DNA from: Sphingomonas corticis
GTDB taxonomy: Bacteria; Pseudomonadota; Alphaproteobacteria; Sphingomonadales; Sphingomonadaceae
Length of the DNA stretch: 64,000 nucleotides
Direction: 5' to 3'
NCBI RefSeq assembly: GCF_012035195.1
Contig: NZ_JAAVJH010000004.1
Span: 1 to 64,000, forward strand
The notes under the pieces were generated by a model. It was not told the origin of the DNA. It did not search any database and saw only the letters and a list, made by a program, of their open reading frames with translations. The translations under genes and the position numbers were made by a program. Positions 55,707 through 64,000 of the stretch are shown piece by piece (within the stretch, counting starts at the first letter, position 1; every line of letters begins with the position of its first letter).

Positions 55707-55870
55707 GGCGTCTCTCGAGATATCAATGTTGTCATGAATGCCGCCGACACGCGTCGCCCGGGCGAGAACCGGATAGTCGCGGCATGGTTAACGAGGAACT
55801 ACCGGCAGCCTCTTGGATGTCGAACGTGCGACGAACCGTTCATTATCATCGGCGAGGCGATGGAACTTTC
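55707..55870. other. 164-base gap upstream of the NdvA-like gene
   Basis: This lies between purU (ends 55871) and the NdvA-like gene, both on the minus strand. It contains ATGGTTAA (55784-55791; TTAACCAT on the minus strand), a CtrA half-site-like box also seen at 20121-20128. No convincing small gene was found; a plus-strand frame across it is unsupported. Confidence 0.45.
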
Positions 55871-56719
55871 CTAATCGAAGACGATCGTCTGCTGACCGTT
55901 CAGCAGGACGCGATGGTCGACGTGCCACTGCACGGCTCGGGCGAGCACCGCGCATTCCACCTCCTGACCCAGCGTGACGAGGTCGTCGGCCGAGCGCGCG
56001 TGGTTCACGCGGCGCACGTCCTGCTCGATGATCGGGCCTTCGTCGAGGTCGGTGGTGACGTAATGTGCCGTCGCGCCGATGATCTTCACGCCGCGGCGAT
56101 GCGCCTGGTGATAGGGCTTCGCGCCCTTGAAGCTGGGCAGGAAGCTGTGGTGGATGTTGATGCACCGCCCTGCCAGCGCGGCGCACAGCGCCGGCGACAG
56201 GATCTGCATGTAGCGCGCGAGCACGACGAGGTCCGCCTGACCGTCCTCCACCAGCCGCAGGATCGCCGCTTCCTGCGTCGCTTTCGTCTCCGCCGTCACG
56301 GGCAGGTGGTGGAAGGGGAGGCCGTTCCACTCGACGAAGGAGCGCATGTCGTCATGGTTGGAGAGCACGCCGACGACGTCGACCGCGAGCTGGCCGTTGC
56401 GCCAGCGATGGAGGAGGTCGAACAGGCAGTGGCCGAACCGCGAGACGAGGATCAGCACGCGTGGCCGCCGCGCCGCGTCGTGCACCCGCGCCGTCATCGC
56501 GAACTCGCGTGCGACCGGCGCGAACGCCGCCTCCAGCGCGGCGGCGGTGATCGCCGCGTCCTCGGCGCGGAAGGCCAGGCGCATGAAGAAGCCGTCGCCC
56601 TCGTGGTGCTGGTGCGCCTCGGTAATCGAGCAGCGGTGCGTGGCGAGGAATCCCGCGGTCACCGCGACGATGCCGATGCGGTCGGGACAGGTGACGGTCA
56701 GGACGAAGCGGCGGTGCAT
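55871..56719 (-). CDS. purU: Formyltetrahydrofolate deformylase
   Basis: A 282-residue enzyme that hydrolyses 10-formyl-THF to formate and THF, balancing one-carbon pools. The N-terminal ACT domain (about 5-80; LTVTCPDRIGIVAVTAGFL) is followed by a formyltransferase domain with VLVSRFGHCLFDLL, SNHDDMR, the catalytic block NIHHSFLPSFKGAKPYHQA and the late DLDEGPIIEQD. Length and motif order match PurU rather than purN or fmt. Confidence 0.95.
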   Translation of the reverse strand: MHRRFVLTVTCPDRIGIVAVTAGFLATHRCSITEAHQHHEGDGFFMRLAFRAEDAAITAAALEAAFAPVAREFAMTARVHDAARRPRVLILVSRFGHCLFDLLHRWRNGQLAVDVVGVLSNHDDMRSFVEWNGLPFHHLPVTAETKATQEAAILRLVEDGQADLVVLARYMQILSPALCAALAGRCINIHHSFLPSFKGAKPYHQAHRRGVKIIGATAHYVTTDLDEGPIIEQDVRRVNHARSADDLVTLGQEVECAVLARAVQWHVDHRVLLNGQQTIVFD

Positions 56720-56863
56720 GGCGGATCCTCGCGCGGCCTAAGGGCGCCGCCGGGCGTACCGCGCGCCGCGCGCGACAAACAGGGCCGCGATCCTGACCCA
56801 GTTGAATTACACCGCGGCACCGCATCGGCATGGTGACCGTCTGACAGCGAGAGAGGCAGCGAG

Positions 56864-57052
56864 ATGCGCAACGACCGATCCCGGGGAGCACCGCTGGCAT
56901 GGGGTCTCGCCGCCGCCGCCGCGGCGGCGACGATCGCCTGGTTCGCCTCGCGCGGGCGGCAGGAGGGGGTGGACGCCCGCACCCGCGATCGCCTGGCCCC
57001 ACCGGCCGCGGCACCGCGGGTGCCCAGCGCCGCCGACATCCACGTGGCCTGA
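56864..57052 (+). CDS. Small single-span membrane protein, unrecognised
   Basis: A 62-residue frame with a charged start (MRNDRSRG), one hydrophobic segment (about residues 10-28, LAWGLAAAAAAATIAWFA) and a polar, Pro-rich C-terminus. A purine-rich GAGAGAGGCAGCGAG tract lies directly before ATG. It ends 6 bases before the metallo-hydrolase and is probably cotranscribed with it. I do not recognise a family. Confidence 0.5.
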   Translation: MRNDRSRGAPLAWGLAAAAAAATIAWFASRGRQEGVDARTRDRLAPPAAAPRVPSAADIHVA

Positions 57053-57058
57053 CCGGCG

Positions 57059-57898
57059 ATGCGCATCCATCACCTCAACTGCGGCACCTGCTGTCCCGCG
57101 GGCGGTCGCCTGTTCGACGGCACCAGCGACGCACCGCTGGCGCACCTCGTCTGCCACTGCCTGCTTGTGGAGACCAACCAGGGCCTCGTGCTGGTCGATA
57201 CCGGTTACGGCACGCGCGAGGTCGATCACCCGCGACCGCGACTGTCCCCCTTCTTCCTCGGCCTCAACAACCCGCAGCTGCGCGCCGCGGAGACCGCCGT
57301 GGCGCAGGTGCGGCGGCTGGGCTTCGACCCGGCGGACGTGCGCCACATCGTCATCACGCACCTCGATTTCGACCACGCCGGCGGGCTGGAGGACTTCCCG
57401 CACGCGACGGTCCACTTGACGGCGCGGGAGAAGGAAGTGGCGGACGCCGGGCGGGGCGGCGCCTTCGTCGGCACGCGCCGCTACCGCCCGTGCCAGTGGG
57501 ACGAGGTGGAGAACTGGCGGCTCTACCCGTTCGGCGGGGGCGAGCGCTGGTTCGGCTTCGACGCGGTGCGCGACCTGGAGGGGCTGCCGCCCGAGATCCT
57601 GCTGGTACCGCTCGCCGGGCACACCTGGGGCCACGCCGGCGTCGCGATCAAGGCGGCGGACGGCGGCTGGCTGCTCCACGCCGGCGACGCCTATTTCTAT
57701 CGCGGAGAGGTGGGCGGCGAGGATTATTCCTGCCCGCCGGGCCTGCGCGGCTACCAGCGGCTGATGGAGGTGGACCGCAAGGCGCGGCTGGAGAACCAGC
57801 GCCGCCTGCGCGCGCTGTCGATCGACCATGGCGACCAGGTGCGCCTGTTCTGCGCGCACGACGTGGTGGAGTGGGAGCTGCTGGCGGGAGCGGCGTGA
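57059..57898 (+). CDS. Metallo-beta-lactamase-fold hydrolase
   Basis: A 279-residue cytoplasmic metallo-hydrolase. The metal motif reads THLDFDHAGG: the third position of the classical HxHxDH is Asp, a variant known among lactonase-like members. Later metal ligands are His in LAGHTWGHAG, Asp in LHAGDAYF and His in FCAHD. Similar proteins include N-acyl-homoserine lactone lactonases, which usually have HxHxDH; quorum quenching is therefore possible but unproven. It is convergent with the alcohol dehydrogenase operon. Confidence 0.85.
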   Translation: MRIHHLNCGTCCPAGGRLFDGTSDAPLAHLVCHCLLVETNQGLVLVDTGYGTREVDHPRPRLSPFFLGLNNPQLRAAETAVAQVRRLGFDPADVRHIVITHLDFDHAGGLEDFPHATVHLTAREKEVADAGRGGAFVGTRRYRPCQWDEVENWRLYPFGGGERWFGFDAVRDLEGLPPEILLVPLAGHTWGHAGVAIKAADGGWLLHAGDAYFYRGEVGGEDYSCPPGLRGYQRLMEVDRKARLENQRRLRALSIDHGDQVRLFCAHDVVEWELLAGAA

Positions 57899-57919
57899 AC
57901 GAACCGTTCGCGAAGAGCC

Positions 57920-58972
57920 TCAGATCTCCAGCGCGACGAAGATCGCGCCGGTGCGCTCCTTGTCCTGCGCCACGTCGAACGCCTCGTTGATCCGCTCCAG
58001 CGGGAAGCGGTGGGTGATGAGCGGCTGTGTCTGCAGCGTGCCGTCCGCGATCAGCGACAGCACCTGTCCCTGCTCGGGATAGATGTCGTGCAGCGCGAAG
58101 CTGGCGCTGGGCAGGATGCGGATCTCCGACATCTGTATGCGCTGCCATTCCAGCGGGATCGCGGTTTCGCCGGCGTCGAATCCGCCGACGATCACCACCG
58201 CGCCGCCGCGCCGCGCCATCCGCGTCGCCTGCGGCAGCGTGGTCGGCATCGCGTCGCCGCCGGCGCATTCGAACGCCACGTCGGCACCGCGCCCGCCGGT
58301 GAAGGCCGTCACCGCCGCGATCGGATCGTCGCGCGCCGCGTTCACGACCGCATCGGCACCGACCGCGCGCGCGACCTCCAGTGAATGGTCGACCGTGTCG
58401 GCGACGATCACCCGCGCGCCGCTCGCCTTCGCCAGCATCGCCTGTCCCAGCCCGATCGGCCCCGCGCCGATGATCGCCACATGGTCGCCGATCGACAGCT
58501 TCGACAGGTGCTGGGCGTGGAGGCAGACCGAGTAGGTGTCGATCAGCGCGGCGTCGTCGAAGCCGACATGGTCGGGCAGGCGGTAGAATTTGTGCTGCGG
58601 CCCGACGACGTACTCGGCATAGGCGCGCGAGACGCTCTGCGTGCGCGTGGGGTAAAGCTGGGGACAGCGGTTGTACTGGCGGGCGTGGCACCATTCGCAA
58701 TGGCCGCAGCCCAGCACCGTCTCGATCACCACGCGGTCTCCCACCGCCACGCGGGTCACGTCCGGCCCTGTCTCCACCACCTCGCCCGCCAGTTCGTGCC
58801 CGACGACGTGGCAGGCGAGATGCGCGTCCGGCTTCTTCCAGTGGCGCAGGTCCGTGCCGCAGATGCCGGCGACGCGCACCCGCGCCCGTACCCAGTCGCG
58901 CGCGGGCAGTTCGGGCGGATCGATCTCCTCCACGCGGAAGCGGCCGTCCTCGGTCTTCAGCGCGGCGCGCAT
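57920..58972 (-). CDS. Zinc-dependent alcohol/polyol dehydrogenase (MDR family)
   Basis: A 350-residue NAD(P)-dependent medium-chain dehydrogenase. The catalytic zinc ligands are Cys38 (GICGTD) with His59-Glu60 (GHE). The structural zinc has C-x2-C-x2-C-x7-C (Cys89, 92, 95, 103). The Rossmann motif IGAGPIGLG lies near 168. The closest group in style is threonine/L-idonate/galactitol-type dehydrogenases, so a sugar alcohol or aldonate is likely. It is last in the operon, one base after the lactonase gene. Confidence 0.87.
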   Translation of the reverse strand: MRAALKTEDGRFRVEEIDPPELPARDWVRARVRVAGICGTDLRHWKKPDAHLACHVVGHELAGEVVETGPDVTRVAVGDRVVIETVLGCGHCEWCHARQYNRCPQLYPTRTQSVSRAYAEYVVGPQHKFYRLPDHVGFDDAALIDTYSVCLHAQHLSKLSIGDHVAIIGAGPIGLGQAMLAKASGARVIVADTVDHSLEVARAVGADAVVNAARDDPIAAVTAFTGGRGADVAFECAGGDAMPTTLPQATRMARRGGAVVIVGGFDAGETAIPLEWQRIQMSEIRILPSASFALHDIYPEQGQVLSLIADGTLQTQPLITHRFPLERINEAFDVAQDKERTGAIFVALEI

Positions 58973-58973
58973 C

Positions 58974-59957
58974 TCATTCCTCCATCAGGAAGGCGGCGCC
59001 GGGCACGTCGATCATGACGGGCGCGCCGACCGGGCGCCCGTCCGCGCCGCGGCGGACTGCGGCCACCCCGCCGCCTTCCTCGTGCGCGACCAGCACGTGG
59101 TCGGCAAGCGGCAGCAGGAAGCGCGGCGAGCGCCCGCCGCTCGGCACGTGGCCGAGGGGCCGCGGCATGCCCTCGCCGTCCAGCGCGAAGGACGCGATGC
59201 TGTCGTGGCCCCGGTTGGTGACGTGGAGCAGCCGCGCGCCGGCGTCGATCGCGATGGCTCCGCCAAGGCTGTCCGCGTCCACGCCGTGCGGAAGCGTGGA
59301 GAGGATCGCCGCCGCCTCCAGCACCGGGCCGGCGACGCGCAGCACCGTCAGCGTCGAGGCGAGTTCGCTGACCAGATAGGCGAGCGGGAGCGCCGGGTGG
59401 AAGGCGAGATGGCGCGGTCCGCTGCCCGGCGGGGCGGCATAAACCGTGCGGGGCACGTCCGGTCCGGTGGCCGGGTGCGCCAGGATGCGATCGGTGCCGA
59501 GGTCGACGCACAGAAGGTCGTCGCCCCGGAAGCCCACCCAATGCGCGTGCGGGCCTTCCTGCCGCTCGGCATCGAGCCCGCGGCCACGGTTGCGCCACGT
59601 CTCGCCCGCGGTCGGCAGGCCGCGCTCGTCGAGCGGAAACAGCGTCACGCTACCCTCGGCGTAATTGGCCGCGGCCAGCCGCCGCTCGTCGGCGGACAGC
59701 GCCAGGTGGCAGGGCGCGGCACCGCTCTCCACCTCGGCCAGCCGCGCGCCGTCGCGATCGTAGGCGGCGACCGTCCCGGCCTCCTCGTCCACCAGATAGC
59801 GGTGGCCGAAGCGCGCGGAGGCGACGCCGAAGGAGGCGTTCGGCGCGCGCGCCACCGCGTCGCTCGCGCTCCAGCGACCGGTGCCCGGATCGTGTGCCAG
59901 CGGCACCAGCCCTGCGCCGCCCTTCGCCGCATAGGTGCCGACGAGGACGCGCGTCAC
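58974..59957 (-). CDS. Lactonase family beta-propeller protein (6-phosphogluconolactonase-like)
   Basis: A 327-residue seven-bladed propeller of the YbhE/Lactonase_7 type. Landmarks are GTYAAKGGAGLVPLAHDP, GAAPCHLALSADERRLAAANY, the HAHW-like EGPHAHWVGF, GPRHLAFHPALPLAYLVSEL and GRSPRFLLPLADHVLVAHE. The family hydrolyses sugar lactones. No signal peptide is seen. The start overlaps the stop of the SDR gene by four bases (ATGA). With the two dehydrogenases it fits an aldose to lactone to aldonate route. Confidence 0.87.
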   Translation of the reverse strand: MTRVLVGTYAAKGGAGLVPLAHDPGTGRWSASDAVARAPNASFGVASARFGHRYLVDEEAGTVAAYDRDGARLAEVESGAAPCHLALSADERRLAAANYAEGSVTLFPLDERGLPTAGETWRNRGRGLDAERQEGPHAHWVGFRGDDLLCVDLGTDRILAHPATGPDVPRTVYAAPPGSGPRHLAFHPALPLAYLVSELASTLTVLRVAGPVLEAAAILSTLPHGVDADSLGGAIAIDAGARLLHVTNRGHDSIASFALDGEGMPRPLGHVPSGGRSPRFLLPLADHVLVAHEEGGGVAAVRRGADGRPVGAPVMIDVPGAAFLMEE

Positions 59958-60670
59958 GGCAGTTCCTGCAACCGCGGCTCCAGCCGCAGCGTCACCACGT
60001 CGACGCGGGGTGGACGCGAGAGGATGAAGTCGACCGCCTCGGCCACATCCTCCGCGCGCAGCATCCGCGCCTTCGCGATCTCCTCGCGCTGTTCGTCGTC
60101 GGACGCCTCCTGCATGTCGCTGCCGGTGGTGCCCGGCTCCACCAGGGCGACGCGCAGCCCGCGTTCCTCCACCTCCTTGCGCAGCGTCTCGGCAAAGCCT
60201 TGCAGGCCCGCCTTGGTGGCGGAATAGACGCTCTCGCCCGGTGCGTGGATCTCCGCGCTGATCGACCCGACGATCACGATCTGCCCGCCCTTGCCCAGTC
60301 GCGCCAGCGCCGCGCGGGTGGCGGCCATGGCGGCGACCAGGTTCACCTCGACCACGTAGCGCCAGTCGTCGTCCGCCATCTCGTCGATCGGCTCGGCGCC
60401 GAGGGCGGCGTTGGAGACGAGGGCGTCAACCCCGCCCAGCCGCACGTCGGCCTCCGCGAACAGGCGCTCCACGCCTTCGCGCGTGGCGAGGTCCGCGGCG
60501 ATGCCGTGCACCTCGCCGGGAAGGTCCGCCATCGCGTCCAGTGCGTCCTTCAACGCATTCTCGTCCCGGCCGAGCGTCACGACGCGCGCGCCCTGCGACG
60601 CGAGCGAGCGGACGATCGCGCGACCGATCCCGGTGGTGCCGCCGGTGACGACGACGCGCTTTCCCTGCAT
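59954..60670 (-). CDS. Short-chain dehydrogenase/reductase
   Basis: A 238-residue classical SDR: the coenzyme motif TGGTTGIG (9-16), NAALG after strand 4, catalytic Ser in IVGSIS and the Tyr/Lys pair in VYSATKAG (about 148-152). Arg36 after the second strand (TLGRDE) may favour NADP. The substrate is unknown; the operon suggests a sugar or polyol. It starts one base after the stop of the 747-residue protein gene. Confidence 0.9.
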   Translation of the reverse strand: MQGKRVVVTGGTTGIGRAIVRSLASQGARVVTLGRDENALKDALDAMADLPGEVHGIAADLATREGVERLFAEADVRLGGVDALVSNAALGAEPIDEMADDDWRYVVEVNLVAAMAATRAALARLGKGGQIVIVGSISAEIHAPGESVYSATKAGLQGFAETLRKEVEERGLRVALVEPGTTGSDMQEASDDEQREEIAKARMLRAEDVAEAVDFILSRPPRVDVVTLRLEPRLQELP

Positions 60671-60671
60671 C

Positions 60672-62915
60672 CTAGGCGCTCCAGGTCAGAATGAGGCGGC
60701 CGCTGGCGGGCACGCGGAAATCGATGCGGTCCTTGTCCGTCGCGTGCGGACGCAGCACGTCGCCGTTCGCCGACGTCAGCGTCACCTTCTGCGGCATCCG
60801 CCGGCGCTTCAGCCGGACGAGCGAGAGGTCCGCCTGGCACGTCTCCCCGCCGTCGAGCATGAGGGACAGGGCACGCTCCCCGGTGCGCTCGATCGTGCGC
60901 ACGAACAGGTTGCAGAACAGGCGGAACGGCGCGCCTTCCACGGAATGGTGCGAGCGGCTGGCGAAGACGAGCGCCGCGCCGGAGCCGTAGATCTCCTGCC
61001 CCACCCGTCCGGCAGGTTCGCCGTTGCCGTAGAGGTCCTCGAGCGGGAAGGCGAGCTTGCGGTTGATGACGCCGCTCTGGTGCGGCGGGCCGGCGATCGC
61101 CTCGTCCGGCAGCGCGGACGGATAGTAGAACCAGGCGCGGTCGAGCGCGTATTTGCAATATTCGCCGATCAGCATGCGCGCGGCGGGTTCCAGATCAGGT
61201 CCGCTGTCGGCGAGATATGCCTCGAACGCAGTGAAGGCGTCGAAGCATTCGTAGATCGCCATGTACGGGGCGTCGTGCAGGCAGGTCGCGCCCAGGAACG
61301 TGCGGTAATGCTTCGCCAATCGCACGTCGGATTCCCAGATCATGCAATTGTGAAAGAAGCTGGCGAGATAGACGTAGCTCTGCGCCAGGTACGTGCCCTC
61401 GTTGGTGATGCGCCACAGCCGCATGCAGGCCGCCGCGCCCCAGGCGGTGAGGTTGGCCTGATATTCCAGGTTGAAGCGCATCCCCACCGCGGCATCGATC
61501 GCGGCGCGCGCCTCGTGCAGGAAGCGCTCCTCGTCGGTCAGCTGGTAGCATTGCAGCATCAGATAGGCGTAGATGCCGCCGACGTCCGTCTGCCCGAAGC
61601 GATCGTCGTTGCGCGCCCGCGTCTTCACCGTGAAGTCGCGGATGTCGTACATGATCGGCCAGCGGTACTTGAAATGGTGGGCCGCCTTGATGCCATAGTC
61701 GACCGACCGCATCAGCAGCGCGCGCGCGTCCGCGTCGCCGTCCAGCGCCAGCCGCGCGAGGTTCAGCATCGGATGGTAGAGATACCAGCTGTCGACCGCA
61801 TCGGCGTCCTTGTCGTCGCCGACGTTGGGCAGGTATCGCCGCAGCGTCTTCAGCTTCTCGTCGTAGAAGCGCGGCAGGCCGCGCCGCAACTCGTCCTCCA
61901 GCGGCAGCGGCTCGCCGCGCCAGCGACCGTAATCGTGGATCGCCGCCAGGACCGACACCTGCACCATCACGTCGGGATATTCCCCGTCGGGATAGGGCAT
62001 GACGTAGCGATGGCCGTAGTGGCGCACGCTGGCCTGCGGCGCGGTCTCGAGGTCGGTCAGCGTCCGCTCCGCCAGCCCCGCCCAGTCGCGATAGTCGGTG
62101 CGCGGCAGGCTGAGCGCCTTGTAGGCGATGCCGAGCAGTTGGAGGAACTGGCGCGACAGCTCCTGCTCGTCGTCGTCGGCCTCGTCGCGGAAGACGAGGA
62201 TCGCGTCGGACAGCATCACCCGCTCGCCCGCCGCCAGCGGATTCGTCGGCGGGGTGCCGCTCTGCGGCGGGGTGGGCAGGAGGTAGCCGAGTTCCGGCCA
62301 CTCGCCGCCGACCGCCCCGTCCGGCACCGTGTCGGTGGCGGCGTAATAGTCGTTCAGCGCACTCAGGTTCTGAAAGTACAGGACGCTGCCGAACGCGGGC
62401 TCGCGGAAGCGGAAATAGAGGAGCCCGCTGTTCACCCCGCGCTGTGCCGCCTCCACCTGCCCGGTGGCGCCGAGCGGGTCGTCGTTCGCGTCCAGCGGAT
62501 ACAGGTCGCGCGGGTGGAAGGGGACCAGCAGCGGCGCGCGCGGCGTCAGCCACACGCAGACTCGCAAGCGGTGCAGGTCGGCCTCGCTGGCGGCGATCGC
62601 CACCTCGTGCCGGCCGAGCGCGCTGTTCGCCTCCAGCCGCAGCGCCTCGCCCGGCTCCGAAGCCACGACGCGGACCGTCAACGTTCCCGCCGGGGCGTGG
62701 ATCGCGCGCAGCGCCAGGCCGCCGTTGCCGGGGCGCCGGACGACGACGAGCACGGAGTCGCGGCCGCGGCATACCGTCACGGTCAGGTCGCCGAGGGTCA
62801 GGTCCGCCACGCGCTCGCCGTCGCGCAGGTCGTCGCGCACGGCGAGCGCATAGGCACTGGCGCCGGGGGCATCGCTGGCGGGCCGTTCCAGTACGGCGTG
62901 TTTCGACGGTGCCAT
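60672..62915 (-). CDS. 747-residue protein of unrecognised family, all-alpha barrel-like core
   Basis: I do not recognise the family. There is no signal peptide. The first 230 residues are beta-rich (carbohydrate-binding or domain-swap-like). Residues about 330-620 are helical and rich in Tyr, Trp, Asp and His (DSWYLYHPMLNLARLAL, HHFKYRWPIMYDIRDF, RFGQTDVGGIYAYLMLQCY, WGAAACMRLWRIT), reminiscent of the six-hairpin toroid of glycoside hydrolases and lyases. A short beta tail ends at RLILTWSA. The start has a GGAAGGA ribosome site. As first gene of an operon with SDR, lactonase and alcohol dehydrogenase, an intracellular role on a carbohydrate is plausible. Confidence 0.8.
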   Translation of the reverse strand: MAPSKHAVLERPASDAPGASAYALAVRDDLRDGERVADLTLGDLTVTVCRGRDSVLVVVRRPGNGGLALRAIHAPAGTLTVRVVASEPGEALRLEANSALGRHEVAIAASEADLHRLRVCVWLTPRAPLLVPFHPRDLYPLDANDDPLGATGQVEAAQRGVNSGLLYFRFREPAFGSVLYFQNLSALNDYYAATDTVPDGAVGGEWPELGYLLPTPPQSGTPPTNPLAAGERVMLSDAILVFRDEADDDEQELSRQFLQLLGIAYKALSLPRTDYRDWAGLAERTLTDLETAPQASVRHYGHRYVMPYPDGEYPDVMVQVSVLAAIHDYGRWRGEPLPLEDELRRGLPRFYDEKLKTLRRYLPNVGDDKDADAVDSWYLYHPMLNLARLALDGDADARALLMRSVDYGIKAAHHFKYRWPIMYDIRDFTVKTRARNDDRFGQTDVGGIYAYLMLQCYQLTDEERFLHEARAAIDAAVGMRFNLEYQANLTAWGAAACMRLWRITNEGTYLAQSYVYLASFFHNCMIWESDVRLAKHYRTFLGATCLHDAPYMAIYECFDAFTAFEAYLADSGPDLEPAARMLIGEYCKYALDRAWFYYPSALPDEAIAGPPHQSGVINRKLAFPLEDLYGNGEPAGRVGQEIYGSGAALVFASRSHHSVEGAPFRLFCNLFVRTIERTGERALSLMLDGGETCQADLSLVRLKRRRMPQKVTLTSANGDVLRPHATDKDRIDFRVPASGRLILTWSA

Positions 62916-63003
62916 CAGGTCCTTCCCGAACCGTCCGGCGCGTGCGCAAGGATCATCGCGCCGCCGCGATGCCCCCGATGCGGTCGGATGCGATCAGGCG
63001 CGA

Positions 63004-63180
63004 TCACTTCGATCCGCCGCTCGATCCACCACCGCTGTTGCCGCCGCCTCCGCTCTTGCTGCCGCCCGAACGACCGCCGCTGCCCTTGCCGCCGGTCGAT
63101 TTGCTGGACGTGCCCGATCCGGCGTCGCCGCCCTTGGACGTGATCGCCCCGGGATTGCCGCCCGCACCCTTCTGCGCCAT
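63004..63180 (-). CDS. Small Gly/Ser/Lys-rich protein, 58 residues
   Basis: This short frame starts MAQKGAGGNPGAITSKGG and continues as Gly-Ser-Lys repeats, ending GGSSGGSK. It would be hydrophilic, basic and disordered. AGAGGA lies about eight bases before ATG 63180, a strong ribosome site for this genome. It lies 84 bases after the TonB receptor and 88 before the 747-residue gene, on the same strand. The function is unknown; stress-related Gly-rich proteins look similar. Confidence 0.6.
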   Translation of the reverse strand: MAQKGAGGNPGAITSKGGDAGSGTSSKSTGGKGSGGRSGGSKSGGGGNSGGGSSGGSK

Positions 63181-63264
63181 TGCCTATTCCTCTTTTCACC
63201 AAGAAAAAGAGAAACTTGGCCGCTCAGACAGGGTTCCGGCGGCTAACCTGGATGATGCACTCTC

Positions 63265-64000
63265 CTACCAGCTGAGGCCGGCGCGGACATACAGGTAGCG
63301 CCCGTTGAAGCCGAACGGCGAGTAATAGGGAAAGCCGATAACGCCGGTCGAATTGTTCGCCGGCACCGTCGCGTCGGGATAGACGTCGAACAGGTTGCTG
63401 ACGCCCAGCGCGATCTGCCCACCCGGCGTCGCCTGATAGCGCAGTTCCAGGTCGGTGATCGCGTGGCGCCCGCTGCGCACGTCGGCCGCGGGCGTGGTGC
63501 CCGGCTGGTTGGTGTCGCCGTAATAGGTGACGCGGGCGAGCGCGCCGACGCGGTCCAGCGACCAGTCGATCGTGCCCGACACCTTCTCGCCGGGCGTGCC
63601 CTGCTCGATCGTCAGCACGCGGCTGCGCGCGAACAGCGTCGGCGCGGGGTTCAGCGTCGCCGTGGACGTCGGTACGCTCGTCACGTCCACCGTGTTGACG
63701 TTGCCCGCCACGGTGAAGTCGAACGCGCCCGCACTCTCCGTGCGCCAGCGATAATGCGCCACCGCATCGATGCCCTTCGTCGTCGAGCGCACGCCGTTGA
63801 TGAAGAAGCGCGCCGCGGTGACGCCGTAGGGCGACAGCAGCGCCGCCACCGATGGGCTGAACGAGGCGTTGATGTTCTCCGACAGGGCGATCTGGTCGCG
63901 CAGCTTGATGTAATAGCCGTCGATCGTCAGATCGAAGCCGCCGAAGCGGATGACGGTGCCCGCGGAGAAGTTGGTCGACTTCTCCGGTTCAAGCTGCAAC
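63265..64000 (-). CDS. TonB-dependent receptor, C-terminal part (gene enters from beyond the window)
   Basis: About 245 codons of the distal beta barrel are visible: repeated amphipathic strands (FGGFDLTIDGYYIKLRDQI, TKGIDAVAHYRW, GAFDFTVAGNVNTVD), the late LGVSNLFDVYPD element typical of TonB receptors, and the C-terminal strand GRYLYVRAGLSW ending in an aromatic residue. The receptor plug and signal peptide lie to the right of the window. It is followed by the small Gly-rich gene and the putative sugar oxidation operon, so its ligand may be the substrate of that pathway. Confidence 0.93.
   Translation of the reverse strand, partial: LQLEPEKSTNFSAGTVIRFGGFDLTIDGYYIKLRDQIALSENINASFSPSVAALLSPYGVTAARFFINGVRSTTKGIDAVAHYRWRTESAGAFDFTVAGNVNTVDVTSVPTSTATLNPAPTLFARSRVLTIEQGTPGEKVSGTIDWSLDRVGALARVTYYGDTNQPGTTPAADVRSGRHAITDLELRYQATPGGQIALGVSNLFDVYPDATVPANNSTGVIGFPYYSPFGFNGRYLYVRAGLSW

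Noticed and set aside
55735..55874. Possible short plus-strand gene (MNAADTRRPGEN...) between purU and the NdvA-like gene
   Set aside because: No ribosome site, no homology I can recognise, and it occupies the likely promoter region of the NdvA-like gene.
63199..63219. CCAAG...CTTGG inverted repeat after the second TonB receptor as a terminator
   Set aside because: A five-base stem with an 11-base A-rich loop and no run of T; it overlaps the leader of the small Gly-rich gene and is too weak to call.

Overview
The window is a GC-rich chromosomal segment from an alphaproteobacterium, most likely a Sphingomonas-like member of the Sphingomonadales. This rests on family recognition, not a database search. 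The cues are the gene order mutY | DUF721 - DsbA - DsbA - smc, secreted S9 peptidases, two TonB-dependent receptors, a membrane-anchored cytochrome c and the protein style throughout. I see no tRNA, rRNA, IS element, CRISPR array or integration site. Genes are packed tightly; no gene-free stretch exceeds about 165 bases.

Region 1 (1-12740) is housekeeping. A minus-strand operon carries a DciA-like DUF721 protein, two DsbA-like thiol proteins and the N-terminal two thirds of SMC. Divergent from it are mutY, a beta-lactamase-fold serine hydrolase and nudC. Then come a secreted oligopeptidase B-like peptidase and prephenate dehydratase (minus), and a membrane-anchored cytochrome c and a KgtP-like MFS transporter (plus).

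Region 2 (12744-46236) is the most remarkable part: about 33 kb devoted to one surface-protein export system. It holds a hybrid histidine kinase, a HlyD-type adaptor, a HlyB-type ABC exporter with a degenerate C39-like domain, and a redoxin-like/2-oxoglutarate dioxygenase fusion. These are followed by a five-gene plus-strand operon: MotB-like, MotA-like, PilZ, TolC, and one 21.5-kb gene for a protein of about 7,158 residues. That protein is almost entirely RTX repeats (about 77 modules). The MotA/MotB-like pair beside a type I secretion system and a giant secreted protein recalls SiiA/SiiB with SiiC/D/E/F of Salmonella SPI-4. The PilZ gene between the proton-channel genes and TolC suggests control by cyclic di-GMP.

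Region 3 (46253-53374) looks like a carbohydrate uptake locus: a TonB-dependent receptor, and divergently a binding lipoprotein and two MalF/MalG-type permeases, met tail to tail by a MalK/UgpC-type ATPase. Region 4 (53396-57898) contains a uracil-DNA glycosylase-family protein, an NdvA/ChvA-like exporter, formyltetrahydrofolate deformylase, a tiny membrane protein and a metallo-beta-lactamase-fold hydrolase. Region 5 (57920-64000) is a minus-strand run: the C-terminal part of a second TonB-dependent receptor, a 58-residue Gly/Ser-rich protein, then a tight four-gene operon (747-aa unrecognised protein, SDR, beta-propeller lactonase, zinc alcohol dehydrogenase). That operon looks like an oxidative sugar or polyol pathway.
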